DNA of 32,155 nucleotides from a virus. The stretch is taken from IMG/VR virus record IMGVR_UViG_3300020445_000034, positions 1 through 32,155 of that record. One strand, written 5' to 3'. The notes under the pieces were generated by a model. The model searched no databases and had not been told where the DNA came from. It saw only the letters and a program-made list of their open reading frames with translations. Both the position numbers and the translations under genes were made by a program. Shown here piece after piece: positions 20,701 through 28,000 of this stretch (position 1 is its first letter; each line of letters starts with the position of its first letter).

Positions 20701-23700
20701 GATCATTATTAGCAAATCCAGAAACATTATCAACAGTTAGAATAGTCTCACCAGAAGAAAAACCAATATGATCTACAACCAAACGTAACCTTTGTGTACT
20801 AGTAGCAGAGCTTGCCCTAGAAAGAGATGAATCCTCTACAGTAAGAACATCACCCTTAATATATCCTGATCCTTTAGATGTAATAACTACTGAAGTTACT
20901 GATCCAGCAGAAGATACAACTATAGTTGCTCTAGCATTTCCAGAATCACCAACAGCACCTATATTAGTTCTATTAGCATTTTGATCAGAAAATATTAACT
21001 CAATATTATTGTAAGTATTAGTTGCATAATCTAAACCTCCATTACGAAGATCTGCTCTACCTAATCCAGCATCATTAAGAGCAGTAGTAAAACTAGGTGC
21101 TTTAAGTTCTATTTCTTGAATAGCACCCAATTGAACATATTTTGTAGTTGTTGTTAAACTATCATCAGGATCTATACTAATATTAACTACATCACCTATA
21201 CCCAATTCATGATCTCCAGTTGTCTTAACTAAAGCAATATTAGTAATGACCTTGAATGGAACCAATCCAGTACTCAAACTTTGTGTTGTGAGAATAGTTG
21301 CACCAATAGTATTCAGTAAATTATCACTCTTAAGAAAATAACCAGACTGAGGAGAGAATGTTCCTGATTTAACTTTTAATTTTACCGAGTTCCTTTTCTC
21401 TGTCGATTCAATTACCTCACCTGTTGCTAGTACATTTGAACCATCAGTTAATTCGATAGCAGCACCAGCAGTAAATGTTGCGTTAGAACTTAATACCACA
21501 TTAATTGATAATGTAGTAGCATCAAATAAACCACTCTCATCAAAAGTGCCTACAACATCCTCTAGAACAAGAACCTTACCATCAAGTACATCTCCAACAA
21601 CAGTACCATAAGCACCACTAGAAGGTTGTGATAGTTTGTCCTCAGAAAATACATAACAATTATTTGTAATTTGTACTTTTGCTACTTTTCTTTGATCAGT
21701 TGCTCTAATTTCTGTAACCGTTTTACCTTCAATAGAAGAAATAGATCCACTAGCATTACTTCCATTAGTTCCAGCATTATCTAAAACCAGTTCGGAACCA
21801 ACTTTAAAATTACTACTAGAACCATAAATTTGAAAACCATCAACGCTACCAGTAGAGGTATCTTTGATTGTAGCTCTTGCTTTAAGTCCATTTTGAGGTA
21901 TACCTGGAGTTCTTAATCTAGTAGCATCAATAGTAATATCATTATGAGTCTGATTCTGCTCATAATTTGCAGCAAGAGGCAACGAATAGAAATTCTCACC
22001 TAGAATATAAGGATATGCTGGTACATCTGTACTATCAAGAGTAACAAAATAAGCATATGTGCCTTTTGGATACTCAGGTGTTACACAGAATCTTCCATTA
22101 TTCTTATCAAGAGAAGCATACCTATCAATGTAATAATAATCTTGAATGAATGTACCAAGAGGATAACTGACTATAGACGGACCATCTGATCTCGAAGATC
22201 TTTTCTCATATCCACTAGTCATCTTGACTATAGCAGTAGTAGAGTCTACTGGGTCTGTATATCCATAAGGACCATATATCGGATTACCATCATATGCATA
22301 TCCAATAATAGGTGAATGATTGATACCAGTATCAGACATTAATGTCTTCAATGTTGGAGAATATGATAGCACTCCATATTGATAGAATCCCTGATCATTC
22401 TTATGAGAAAAACCATATTCCGTGTCTTTATCCGTAGTTACTTCATATCTGTTTTTAATCCACTCATAAATTGATGCAGTTGCTGTAGCATTTGCTCCAT
22501 CAGGTATTATTTGAATTATTACATTACCATCAGAATAGAAATTACCACCATTTATTCTTGTAGTTGATGTTATCTGTCCAGCAGCAGATATAGTACATGT
22601 ATATTCTGCAAATCTTCCTCTACCTTGACTATCAACAATTCGTATAGTAGGAGGAGCAGAATAATATTCACCAGGATCAGCAATTACCAAAGAGGTTATA
22701 ACTCCTTGTGTTACAACAGGTGTAAGGATTGCATTTCTACCAGATACAATATCTACATCTGGAGCAATAGTATAAGAACCTGCTTCAATAACATTAATTG
22801 ATTCAACTACAGTACCAGCAAGATTCGCAGTTGCTTTATATGGTAAATTGTTTATTAGAACAAATGGAGATCTTGTATATCCAGTTCCTTGATTGTTAAC
22901 AGTAATCTTGGTTATACCACCAAAGAAAACACTATCTTCATGCTTATGACTGTAAGCAATAGTACCATCAACAAATACACCTATATCCTTCCTCACAGTA
23001 GGATAAACCTCTGTTGTGGTGATTGGGTGCTTTCTTATTGTACGAAGTGTTGGAAGGTCACCTGGTGTCTTAGCAGAGTCTAATGATTGATTATAGAATA
23101 CAGTCCTATCTAATGGGAATCCACTAGTACAGAAATAGTAATTATTTTCATCAGAAAATATCTGTTGTATACCAGGAATAGTATCAGTATTCTGATTTAA
23201 AGTCCTAGTATCTCCAGATTGAACAGTAGATGAAGATGATGGGAACATCCATCTGATAGTATTATCAGATTTCTTAATTATGGGGTCAATTGTATCAAAT
23301 CCAGAATCTTCAACAACAACAGTCTCACCTTCAATACCATATGGTGTATTTGTATCTGGATTTAGATTGTATACAACACCAAGAGGAATAAGTTCTACAC
23401 CATTTCCAGTAACTTTCTTATTATCATATAATGCAGTTCCTATACTATGAGTTTGTGAAGAGAATCTACTCTTAATAGTAAACTGCCTAATGGTTTTACT
23501 CGAATATTCAATTACTTCACCACCAATAAAGATAAATCCTTCCTTTTCCCACCCAAAAGTAGAATCAACTTCAATCTTTGAACCAACTTGATGTGATGAA
23601 GTAATCTCCTTAGTTAATTTTGTTTTATTAGAAACACTAAAAGTATTGTTAATACTAGATCTAGAAAGGATTAATTCCCATATCTGATCTCCATCTACAG

Positions 23701-24526
23701 TCTGCTCTTTCTTTACATTATCTACAACAGCAGAAGCATAATTATCTCCTGTCTCTGTAATTACCTTACCAACCAATGTTAATGGATCACCATATACGGA
23801 AACTACCTTAATAGCATGTACATTACTCCAATCTGATTCAGATGCTTTAAGTGTTGTATCTTTTGGATAATAAACATCAGTATCATCGCTACTGACTAAT
23901 GAATTAAAAATAAACTGTATAGAACGCTTAGTTCCCTTCGCTTTGTAGAAAGAAGAGATATTCTTAATAAGAACTCTCTTATCGATCTCACCACGTAAAT
24001 ACTTTTCTGGGATACCAGCAAGAAATTCTGACTCAAAACTCGTTAAAAGAGCATAAAGAAATAGATTAGTTAGGTTCTGTACTTTAGAACCTGCTATATG
24101 AGTAGTTGCAGTAGTAGAAACAAAGGTAGACTCGTTGTACAAATCACCAAGTGAGGTTGTACCACTTACTCCTCTATAAACATTAGTAAATGAATTATCA
24201 GTCTTTGACCCATAGAAAAATATCTCATCATCAATCTTTGCTAATCCCTGATCAGGAAAACCAAGAGTATCCTCAACACTAATAGTAGTCTCTGAGATCC
24301 CAGTTACTGCAAGGGTTTTCGAGGATGAATTTAAGATATCTAGATCATAAAAATTAATATCTCGATACTTAGTCAAATTCGCAACAATATCCAGAACTCC
24401 ACCTCTAAGTTCCTGTTGAGCATAATATGCTTTTAAGAACTTAGCAAAGTACTCATAATCGTCTAATATAAATTGAGGGAGTTGACTCTCAACTAATGCG
24501 GATATAGATCTAGTCTTTAGGGTCAT
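14780..24526 (-). CDS. 7: Giant baseplate wedge protein, gp7-like with YHYH domain (3248 aa)
   Basis: This 3248-residue protein is about three times T4 gp7. The N-terminal ~220 residues, with 'L-P-Q-F-I-L-D-D-Y-E-Y-F-A-K-F-L-K-A-Y-Y' and 'S-F-Y-K-A-K-G-T-K-R-S-I-Q-F', are the conserved wedge-initiator part of marine T4-like phages. A YHYH-type domain lies at about residues 695-850, with 'G-Y-A-Y-D-G-N-P-I-Y-G-P-Y-G-Y' near 740. Beta modules with G-x-G-Y-x-x-x-P occur at about 560-680 and again near 1270, 1650 and 2830. A helical module with 'K-C-x-R-D-x-G-x-x-V-D-A' occurs twice (about 2065-2170 and 2287-2390). The C-terminus is low-complexity and Thr/Asn-rich. Its ATG overlaps the gp6 stop by four bases (ATGA). 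No transmembrane segment is seen. Gene order supports gp7 strongly; direct similarity to T4 gp7 cannot be judged by eye. Confidence 0.82.
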   Translation of the reverse strand: MTLKTRSISALVESQLPQFILDDYEYFAKFLKAYYAQQELRGGVLDIVANLTKYRDINFYDLDILNSSSKTLAVTGISETTISVEDTLGFPDQGLAKIDDEIFFYGSKTDNSFTNVYRGVSGTTSLGDLYNESTFVSTTATTHIAGSKVQNLTNLFLYALLTSFESEFLAGIPEKYLRGEIDKRVLIKNISSFYKAKGTKRSIQFIFNSLVSSDDTDVYYPKDTTLKASESDWSNVHAIKVVSVYGDPLTLVGKVITETGDNYASAVVDNVKKEQTVDGDQIWELILSRSSINNTFSVSNKTKLTKEITSSHQVGSKIEVDSTFGWEKEGFIFIGGEVIEYSSKTIRQFTIKSRFSSQTHSIGTALYDNKKVTGNGVELIPLGVVYNLNPDTNTPYGIEGETVVVEDSGFDTIDPIIKKSDNTIRWMFPSSSSTVQSGDTRTLNQNTDTIPGIQQIFSDENNYYFCTSGFPLDRTVFYNQSLDSAKTPGDLPTLRTIRKHPITTTEVYPTVRKDIGVFVDGTIAYSHKHEDSVFFGGITKITVNNQGTGYTRSPFVLINNLPYKATANLAGTVVESINVIEAGSYTIAPDVDIVSGRNAILTPVVTQGVITSLVIADPGEYYSAPPTIRIVDSQGRGRFAEYTCTISAAGQITSTTRINGGNFYSDGNVIIQIIPDGANATATASIYEWIKNRYEVTTDKDTEYGFSHKNDQGFYQYGVLSYSPTLKTLMSDTGINHSPIIGYAYDGNPIYGPYGYTDPVDSTTAIVKMTSGYEKRSSRSDGPSIVSYPLGTFIQDYYYIDRYASLDKNNGRFCVTPEYPKGTYAYFVTLDSTDVPAYPYILGENFYSLPLAANYEQNQTHNDITIDATRLRTPGIPQNGLKARATIKDTSTGSVDGFQIYGSSSNFKVGSELVLDNAGTNGSNASGSISSIEGKTVTEIRATDQRKVAKVQITNNCYVFSEDKLSQPSSGAYGTVVGDVLDGKVLVLEDVVGTFDESGLFDATTLSINVVLSSNATFTAGAAIELTDGSNVLATGEVIESTEKRNSVKLKVKSGTFSPQSGYFLKSDNLLNTIGATILTTQSLSTGLVPFKVITNIALVKTTGDHELGIGDVVNISIDPDDSLTTTTKYVQLGAIQEIELKAPSFTTALNDAGLGRADLRNGGLDYATNTYNNIELIFSDQNANRTNIGAVGDSGNARATIVVSSAGSVTSVVITSKGSGYIKGDVLTVEDSSLSRASSATSTQRLRLVVDHIGFSSGETILTVDNVSGFANNDLIKVGDELLKITAISATDNELTVLRAQNNTHDIDHFDDEVVHLYQGSYKFTPGSTVPITGVTALDPVILSFTNNKLVVEHDQGFFIAGDFAKYKVFEESTVFDESLPKRNIEITAVSDYKIVTKISDTVSGPYEISPNINIQEFYQYRFDVSHFTNGYAEFVVSPSQNDNIIAEEVVRVGSPGLPDSYVYVKFGYGPRIGDISLTGTLTDRKPRSYQRYYYKSIVRTMQNGDNTIRIGNISTIEDNNNYLEVINDPLQGRYEVSDALTAGSESVQSGVKVSFVTANRFVYELTELPEWYGTGVMKYTTTSRSAIGAINSVSVSNLGSGYKKVPLVLGGELNNVYTATVSAEWDAVNKNITGVVINTAGSNYSKPKVVVSDGDGTEAEFKVLKTFTNNIARVDVINKGKNYSYKPSLKVIEGDVRAYALGSSIGITKNVDIEFNSSGVWNDKSILRKHSCSIALIVDTTDEFLNGERVTQGNSVGTVVANGWRRGSNILKVSINSGEFVTGVNVVGSASRASGKVISALKTEFNVDLRSYWDNLGTFTSDKGKVGVRTHKIADNHFYQDYSYVVESKTGIEDWRDLIKESVHPAGFKVFGELNIDGKADVKINENSKTSQVSTLKLWNEETNKATVVDTKRHHQTVINLNQDLNILRGNGSVTEKSSDTSGLIARELTLTPAFDGDFNSDGNITGTREFTIIDTKSNQPITPYNAVALTITLDGVLQEPETSYTVTGNTITFAKAPFGPRVVDSNSISATKFVGRLFQFKDNTLNVQHLKKVRPIFQKEGTWIDAANQLRFNRTFIQEEAIGYAKSTYPYITWNQYESKCIRDIGLIVDAFEHDLRFGGNTATHDAASKYFNEGVLSHISAQLSESIATYKYAMNLCIAATRNWDLSLTGCTVTQGVDIIEVPSSLGICVGMTVSSGQQFDPGTTVTEILSDTRIKVSKTSNLSYSGQTITTSVTNTGQTNYGPVQIGTGGTLTIGVGAVTTIYSTINNIGEVTFSFSRINDGMFMDAAYLIENNKQYIQEETLGWVKATYPSINIPSEDKCKRDTGYLVDAIVYHIRYGGNYNVIDFAERYYFGNKLSHIVDQKAESIAAYGYAINLMITAIKSTLPTGTYTSVVPFSDNTILPDPNGGSVGNCALVEQTLDTYKTLVSDTINKGPNIFEKTVDNNQRTGNWSPSKTYTNINILSKANIFTECSDVSSALNALFLNVQNILNGTTVEKSTPDYFDGVNKEFELYYTDNTLVKTSVGQDLFMVVNGIFQNAKYDETFPRGNAYYIKRDADASIPDKVIFAEAPKWEQGGNTLLVQEPLSVEKFFAHNVGGYTRLVIREENFNDIVTGPFVMRNEETGEVVVVDDDRFLFVFIDGVLQKRTTAYTINESSITFSQPLRKGQSVDIALFIGTSTDQLLDGYNIEPNLFLNEVTVTVTGADSAYDTFITGVKDGTIVYQGVKSLGIVRKYQKTASNWYWTMSSQNPDIDFTQPIRVAANTDIVNADYVEVDLSSATTEVSYVSENGKRIMKKDAAGWLYDTVRPGITNVEPGDRIQIDGEDEYRLVKRVPNRVNPLGFVPNTQASNDSVATIAVSNYNGISRGEGLDITAVITSGVVTSLTWNKRELSKNPDAYQYDSPPILTFEPLDTNGGGAKAHVIVDGGEVLDVVLDEGGSGYTSAPIVNVSRGYNIIKKHRTFDTKYTRNIVAAANPGITNTVAVITDPIQQSYEFSHSATIAAGSVKQLTNTIITNFDNSVVGKTLEVRVSPNNSVVQNAITSASFDESVFQKQIQLQSLVSSTTNNIVSTPVNTPTVGMGSSTTSISNALLLDSDFSWGDAFVYVTNPTNFTASGEVLCGKFPLEYSSKTGTTLAVLYNGTVQGTINIITTGTGYPLSGTCGVTGGTGSGLTVNFTSGTGDVNYITANFGGLGYSVNDTITLQAGNNDCTATITSVSTNVNTSQPTGLTTELAGTVVRQV
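17360..18330 (-). repeat. Duplicated helical module inside the gp7-like protein
   Basis: Two ~100-residue copies, about 18330-18015 (residues ~2065-2170) and 17665-17360 (residues ~2287-2390), share a skeleton: I-Q-E-E, then K-(S/A)-T-Y-P, then K-C-x-R-D-x-G, V-D-A, (F/Y)-G-G-N and L-S-H-I, with E-S-I-A at the end. They are separated by a ~115-residue beta-type linker. This is a protein-level repeat; the DNA copies have diverged. Confidence 0.8.
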
Positions 24527-26331
24527 TCTGGGACTGCACTAAATTTGGACTTTGCGATATCAACGTCAAGATATAGTTCTCGAACTGCATTTATATCTCT
24601 AGATGCAGGTTCAACACGAACTTCTATCTTATTATCACTAAAACTACCCTTAATAATGGTCAGGTTATATAATTTAATTTCACCGTGCTTATAATCGATA
24701 TCACCCACACCCTTTACCAGGTATACCTTCTCACCAGTAAGAGAATTCAATCTATATAGGTCTATTTTACCAGCCTTATCATCTTCCAAGTATACTGTGA
24801 AGGATGGATACTCACTAACTATAAATCCAGTAGATCTCATAATGGACTCATCACAAGAATCCTTAAACTGGTTAACGAAACATAATTCGTAATAATAAGT
24901 AGAATTGAGTGTTGGATAAAAGTCTTTTCTTAAAGTTACGTTTGTGATATTTGATGTAATAGCAGTATCTGACCCATCAATTACTGAAGCAAACTTACTA
25001 TGACGGAATTTACCGTTAAACTTCTCAGTTTCAGAAGAAGCGATATAGTCTTCTACTGCTGTAGTTGCTTTATTCTGAATTTCTGCCTTAGATAATGTAG
25101 TTTTAGATGTCTTGTAACTAATAGTAGAATCTAATTCAATATAAAGAATAGATGGATCTACAATTACTGGAGTAACAGAAGCAATAGTATAATCTTTCAG
25201 TTCTTTAACAATTTGCTGTTTCGTGTAGGTAGAAAGAGAAATTGCATTCTGTGGTTTAACAGCAACCTTAACTTTACCATATTCAGGTGGATTATCTTCT
25301 TCACCACCAAAAGTAATAATATCAGATATACCAGGATAAATTTTTCTAACTACAGAGGCATAATCTGCTGAGGTAACTGCTCTATCTTGCGAAGCAAATG
25401 CCTTAGGAGCAGACTTTTTAATAGATGATAGACTTTCTATAGTTGCACCACCTTCAGAAGCACTGACGGTTGTTATAGATGTTGTATAAGGGAAGTTACC
25501 ACTACTAGCTTTATCGAATATAATACCAGAGAAACTAAAAAGTTTTGCTCCATTAGTATTTACAGTAGACGTTGTTAAGTAAGAGATCTCAACAAAATTA
25601 CCATTAGATAATTTCTTACCAAATACACCGTCACCAAAAAAGATCTCATAATTCTCATCTGTTGTTTCTTCTACAAAAAATGCTTCAGATGAATTAGTCA
25701 ATTCTAAAATATTATCTGCTGCTGTATATGTTTGATACGCTGTATTGCCTTCTGCCTCATATACACGCACACGAATAGATGAAACATCTAATCCTACATT
25801 AGGAATGATGAATTTTTGATTCTTTAGTGCTGTATTGATAGTATATGACTGGGTTAATAGAGTTCCTTCGTAAATATCTAAATTTGCCCATGTTGCGACA
25901 CCATTAACTAGAGGTGTCTCTGTATCATCAACTACAACATATTGATATAAAGTATCATCAAAATTTGTAACAAACCCTGTTCCTTTCTTTAACACTAAAG
26001 TATCAGGTGTTGTTCCAGAACCACCACCATAAGTTACTGCAAGATTTACTGTTGCTTTAGGTGAAGCAGCAGATCTAGGTCTATAACCAATTTGCTTTGC
26101 TAACGCTACTACATTATCACGAACAGTAGCAGAATCGAGAAACATCTCATTTACCACCATATTGGTGTTAAATGCAGTGTAATACGTATTATAAGCAAGA
26201 ACATCCAGCAGATTGCTGATAGCAGAACCTGAGAAGTCGTAATCAGTGAATTCAGAGTTCGCTCGAAGATAGTCTATTAATGACGTTTTAATCTGTGCAA
26301 AGTCTAAATTCGCTACTTGCGTATAAGGCAT
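24523..26331 (-). CDS. 6: Baseplate wedge protein gp6 (602 aa)
   Basis: This 602-residue protein has the N-terminal signature of T4-like gp6 and related baseplate J proteins: 'L-D-F-A-Q-I-K-T-S-L-I-D-Y-L', then 'D-Y-D-F-S-G-S-A-I-S-N-L-L-D-V-L-A-Y-N-T' (about residues 30-50), then 'R-D-N-V-V-A-L-A-K-Q-I-G-Y-R-P-R-S-A' (about 72-90). gp6 dimers form the iris ring that joins the six wedges of the baseplate. The length is close to T4 gp6 (660). Its ATG overlaps the gp25 stop in TAATG, and its own stop overlaps the gp7-like start by four bases. gp25, gp6 and gp7 are thus a coupled block, matching the proteins that assemble together around the wedge. The call is secure. Confidence 0.95.
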   Translation of the reverse strand: MPYTQVANLDFAQIKTSLIDYLRANSEFTDYDFSGSAISNLLDVLAYNTYYTAFNTNMVVNEMFLDSATVRDNVVALAKQIGYRPRSAASPKATVNLAVTYGGGSGTTPDTLVLKKGTGFVTNFDDTLYQYVVVDDTETPLVNGVATWANLDIYEGTLLTQSYTINTALKNQKFIIPNVGLDVSSIRVRVYEAEGNTAYQTYTAADNILELTNSSEAFFVEETTDENYEIFFGDGVFGKKLSNGNFVEISYLTTSTVNTNGAKLFSFSGIIFDKASSGNFPYTTSITTVSASEGGATIESLSSIKKSAPKAFASQDRAVTSADYASVVRKIYPGISDIITFGGEEDNPPEYGKVKVAVKPQNAISLSTYTKQQIVKELKDYTIASVTPVIVDPSILYIELDSTISYKTSKTTLSKAEIQNKATTAVEDYIASSETEKFNGKFRHSKFASVIDGSDTAITSNITNVTLRKDFYPTLNSTYYYELCFVNQFKDSCDESIMRSTGFIVSEYPSFTVYLEDDKAGKIDLYRLNSLTGEKVYLVKGVGDIDYKHGEIKLYNLTIIKGSFSDNKIEVRVEPASRDINAVRELYLDVDIAKSKFSAVPE

Positions 26332-26726
26332 TATCGTGTACGGTTAAGGAAGAACTCAATATTATAGGGAGGTAGATCATCTCTACCAGTCACTCTAAAA
26401 GCTAAGTGTACCTCAAATCCGTTCTGGTCAAAATCAGGCATTACTGATAATTCAATAATGCTTACCCTAGGTTCATATCTGACCAAACAATCACTTATAG
26501 CATCCTGTATTAAACCAGCAGTACCAAAATCCAAGGACTCAAAGAGATACTTCTTTACGTCCGATCCGTAATTTCCATCATATAATCTTTCACCTTTATT
26601 AGTCAGCAGAATGCTTAGTACCGCTTGCTTTACGGCAGCATCTTCCTTCTTCACAAGGAGGTCATCTGTGATCTTATTCCTTGTAAATGAGAATGCTAAG
26701 TCCTTAAATGGAGTGATTGACGGCAT
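26331..26726 (-). CDS. 25: Baseplate wedge protein gp25 (GPW/gp25 family, 131 aa)
   Basis: The 131 residues match the gp25 family in length (T4 gp25 is 132) and in motifs: 'K-D-L-A-F-S-F-T-R-N' near the N-terminus, 'A-V-K-Q-A-V-L-S-I-L-L-T-N-K-G-E-R' (about 31-47), 'G-S-D-V-K-K-Y-L-F-E' (about 54-63) and the R-Y-E-P-R-V turn (about 88-93). gp25 connects the wedge and sheath-attachment region of the contractile tail baseplate. The gene begins 26 bases after the last oxygenase and couples to gp6 through TAATG. The ribosome binding site is weak. The small gap upstream has TCTAAATA, one base off the late promoter motif, which I do not call. Confidence 0.95.
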   Translation of the reverse strand: MPSITPFKDLAFSFTRNKITDDLLVKKEDAAVKQAVLSILLTNKGERLYDGNYGSDVKKYLFESLDFGTAGLIQDAISDCLVRYEPRVSIIELSVMPDFDQNGFEVHLAFRVTGRDDLPPYNIEFFLNRTR

Positions 26727-26752
26727 TCACGCAGATTTGAGTGTCAGTTTAT

Positions 26753-27286
26753 TTAGACAAGCTTGGTCATAGAAGGGTTCATCTTAGCTTGATGAATGTC
26801 CATCGCCATTGTTATACGTACATCTTCACCTTCATATGGTAGTGTCCAATGCGGAATCCTTGCGTCAAAAAACGTTAATTGACCTTTTTTATTCTCAAAC
26901 TTCTCTCCATCATAATATGTTCCACCTGAAGGATCTCCTCCTATAAAAATATTACATGCTGTCCATGTGGGAATATGGTGTTGATCCTTATTAGGAGCAT
27001 GATGTTGATGAGGTTTAATCTCTTCCCCATTCCTAAAGGTATTATACCAACATTGAAACCACCTTCTTCTACCAAATAAGGTCATCAACTTAGGTTTTAA
27101 TATTCCACCAATAGTAGAACAATATTCTAATCCGTTGTAGTATACAAATCTACTTGTTAATGAGTCCTTGTTTGTACCATCATATCTACCTTCACCCAAT
27201 GCCTTTATTTCTGGTTCCAAATGAAGAATTCTATTATAGATTGTATCTGATTCCTCTTCAGTGAGAAAATCTACCTTATAAATCAT
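26753..27286 (-). CDS. 2OG-Fe(II) oxygenase-like protein with HxA instead of HxD (177 aa)
   Basis: The 177-residue protein has the double-stranded beta-helix pattern of 2-oxoglutarate/Fe(II) enzymes. The metal region is 'K-P-H-Q-H-H-A-P-N' (H93, H95, A97), with a distal 'P-H-W' His (H146) and a 2OG-binding Arg (R157) in 'D-V-R-I-T-M'. It parallels the upstream 213-residue neighbour, 'K-E-H-N-H-R-D-P-N'. At the position of that protein's Asp132 this one has Ala97. Loss of that Asp is the hallmark of Fe/2OG halogenases (HxA/G) but can also mean a dead or altered site, or that the family uses other ligands. The start overlaps the upstream stop by four bases (ATGA). Substrate is unknown. Oxygenases of this general kind are common in marine myovirus genomes. 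Confidence 0.8.
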   Translation of the reverse strand: MIYKVDFLTEEESDTIYNRILHLEPEIKALGEGRYDGTNKDSLTSRFVYYNGLEYCSTIGGILKPKLMTLFGRRRWFQCWYNTFRNGEEIKPHQHHAPNKDQHHIPTWTACNIFIGGDPSGGTYYDGEKFENKKGQLTFFDARIPHWTLPYEGEDVRITMAMDIHQAKMNPSMTKLV

Positions 27287-27924
27287 ATCAATTTAAACCA
27301 CGTGGAGTTGTCCTTTGATGTACGCACATCTATACCCATAGTTACTCTAACTTCATCATAAGGGTTCTTAGGAGCAAAATGTGCTATGTTGGAAGGGAAT
27401 ACTAATAGATCTCCAATAACATTCTCCTTTTTCTTTCTAGCAAACCATGTCCCCACATCAGTAGGTCCAGAAAGAAAGAGAACACAGCATACCCATTCTT
27501 TGAATTGCTTATGTTCTCTTCTATTAGGATCTCTATGATTATGTTCCTTAACACCATCACCCTTGTAGAAAGTATTTGCCCATGCTTGAACATACGCATT
27601 TCTACCAAAAAGAAGTTTCAACTTCGGGTGCATTATATCTTTGATTACTGGATTTGAGAAGATTGCATTTTTATGGGTTACACCATCGAGGTCAAATTCT
27701 TTTCTTTCGACCTTCTTGTAATCTAATACCTCTTGAGTGACGATTGAGCATTCTTCAGCAGAGAGAAAATTGCTAATTGTAAAAATATCACCTTTAGTGA
27801 AGTGTTCTGGTAATGGAGATTTCCAGTCATATTCGTAAGGATTATCGAGGTAATCAATTGATTCCCCATAGTAATTAAATTGAGAAGCCCTTTCTTTCGT
27901 CTGGTTCATAGTTGTCCCATTCAT
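27283..27924 (-). CDS. 2OG-Fe(II) oxygenase (213 aa)
   Basis: This is a predicted non-haem iron, 2-oxoglutarate-dependent oxygenase of 213 residues. The motif 'K-E-H-N-H-R-D-P-N' holds H128, H130 and D132 (HxD), the distal His is H182 in 'I-A-H-F-A-P', and R193 in 'V-R-V-T-M' fits the 2-oxoglutarate-binding Arg. The segment 'L-L-F-G-R-N-A-Y-V-Q-A-W-A-N-T' before the motif has a clear counterpart in the 177-residue neighbour, so the two are probably a tandem duplication. The chosen ATG at 27924 has AAGGAAG about 8 bases upstream. The gene overlaps the 41-residue gene by about 50 bases in another frame. The substrate may be a protein side chain or a small molecule; the sequence does not tell. 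Confidence 0.85.
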   Translation of the reverse strand: MNGTTMNQTKERASQFNYYGESIDYLDNPYEYDWKSPLPEHFTKGDIFTISNFLSAEECSIVTQEVLDYKKVERKEFDLDGVTHKNAIFSNPVIKDIMHPKLKLLFGRNAYVQAWANTFYKGDGVKEHNHRDPNRREHKQFKEWVCCVLFLSGPTDVGTWFARKKKENVIGDLLVFPSNIAHFAPKNPYDEVRVTMGIDVRTSKDNSTWFKLI

Positions 27925-28000
27925 AAAAATCTTCCTTTTCTTTATTTACATCACGTTTTTTTGCCTTTCCAAGGTGAGAATCACTATCGCACTCGGTCAT
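27875..28000 (-). CDS. Small acidic protein of unknown function (41 aa)
   Basis: A 41-residue frame starts at an ATG whose first base is shared with the last base of the stop of the 227-residue oxygenase (TAATG at 27998-28002). It ends inside the next oxygenase gene. The C-terminal half is 'D-F-Y-E-W-D-N-Y-E-P-D-E-R-K-G-F'. It fills an otherwise empty gap of about 75 bases in a tightly packed operon, and the stop-start overlap argues that it is real. No family is recognised, and it is too short for domain calls. Its acidic, aromatic composition differs from the basic 47-residue neighbour. Confidence 0.6.
   Translation of the reverse strand: MTECDSDSHLGKAKKRDVNKEKEDFYEWDNYEPDERKGFSI

Noticed and set aside
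26746-26756. TCTAAATA before gp25
   Set aside because: One base off the late promoter motif and coincides with the stop codon of the upstream gene; too weak to call.
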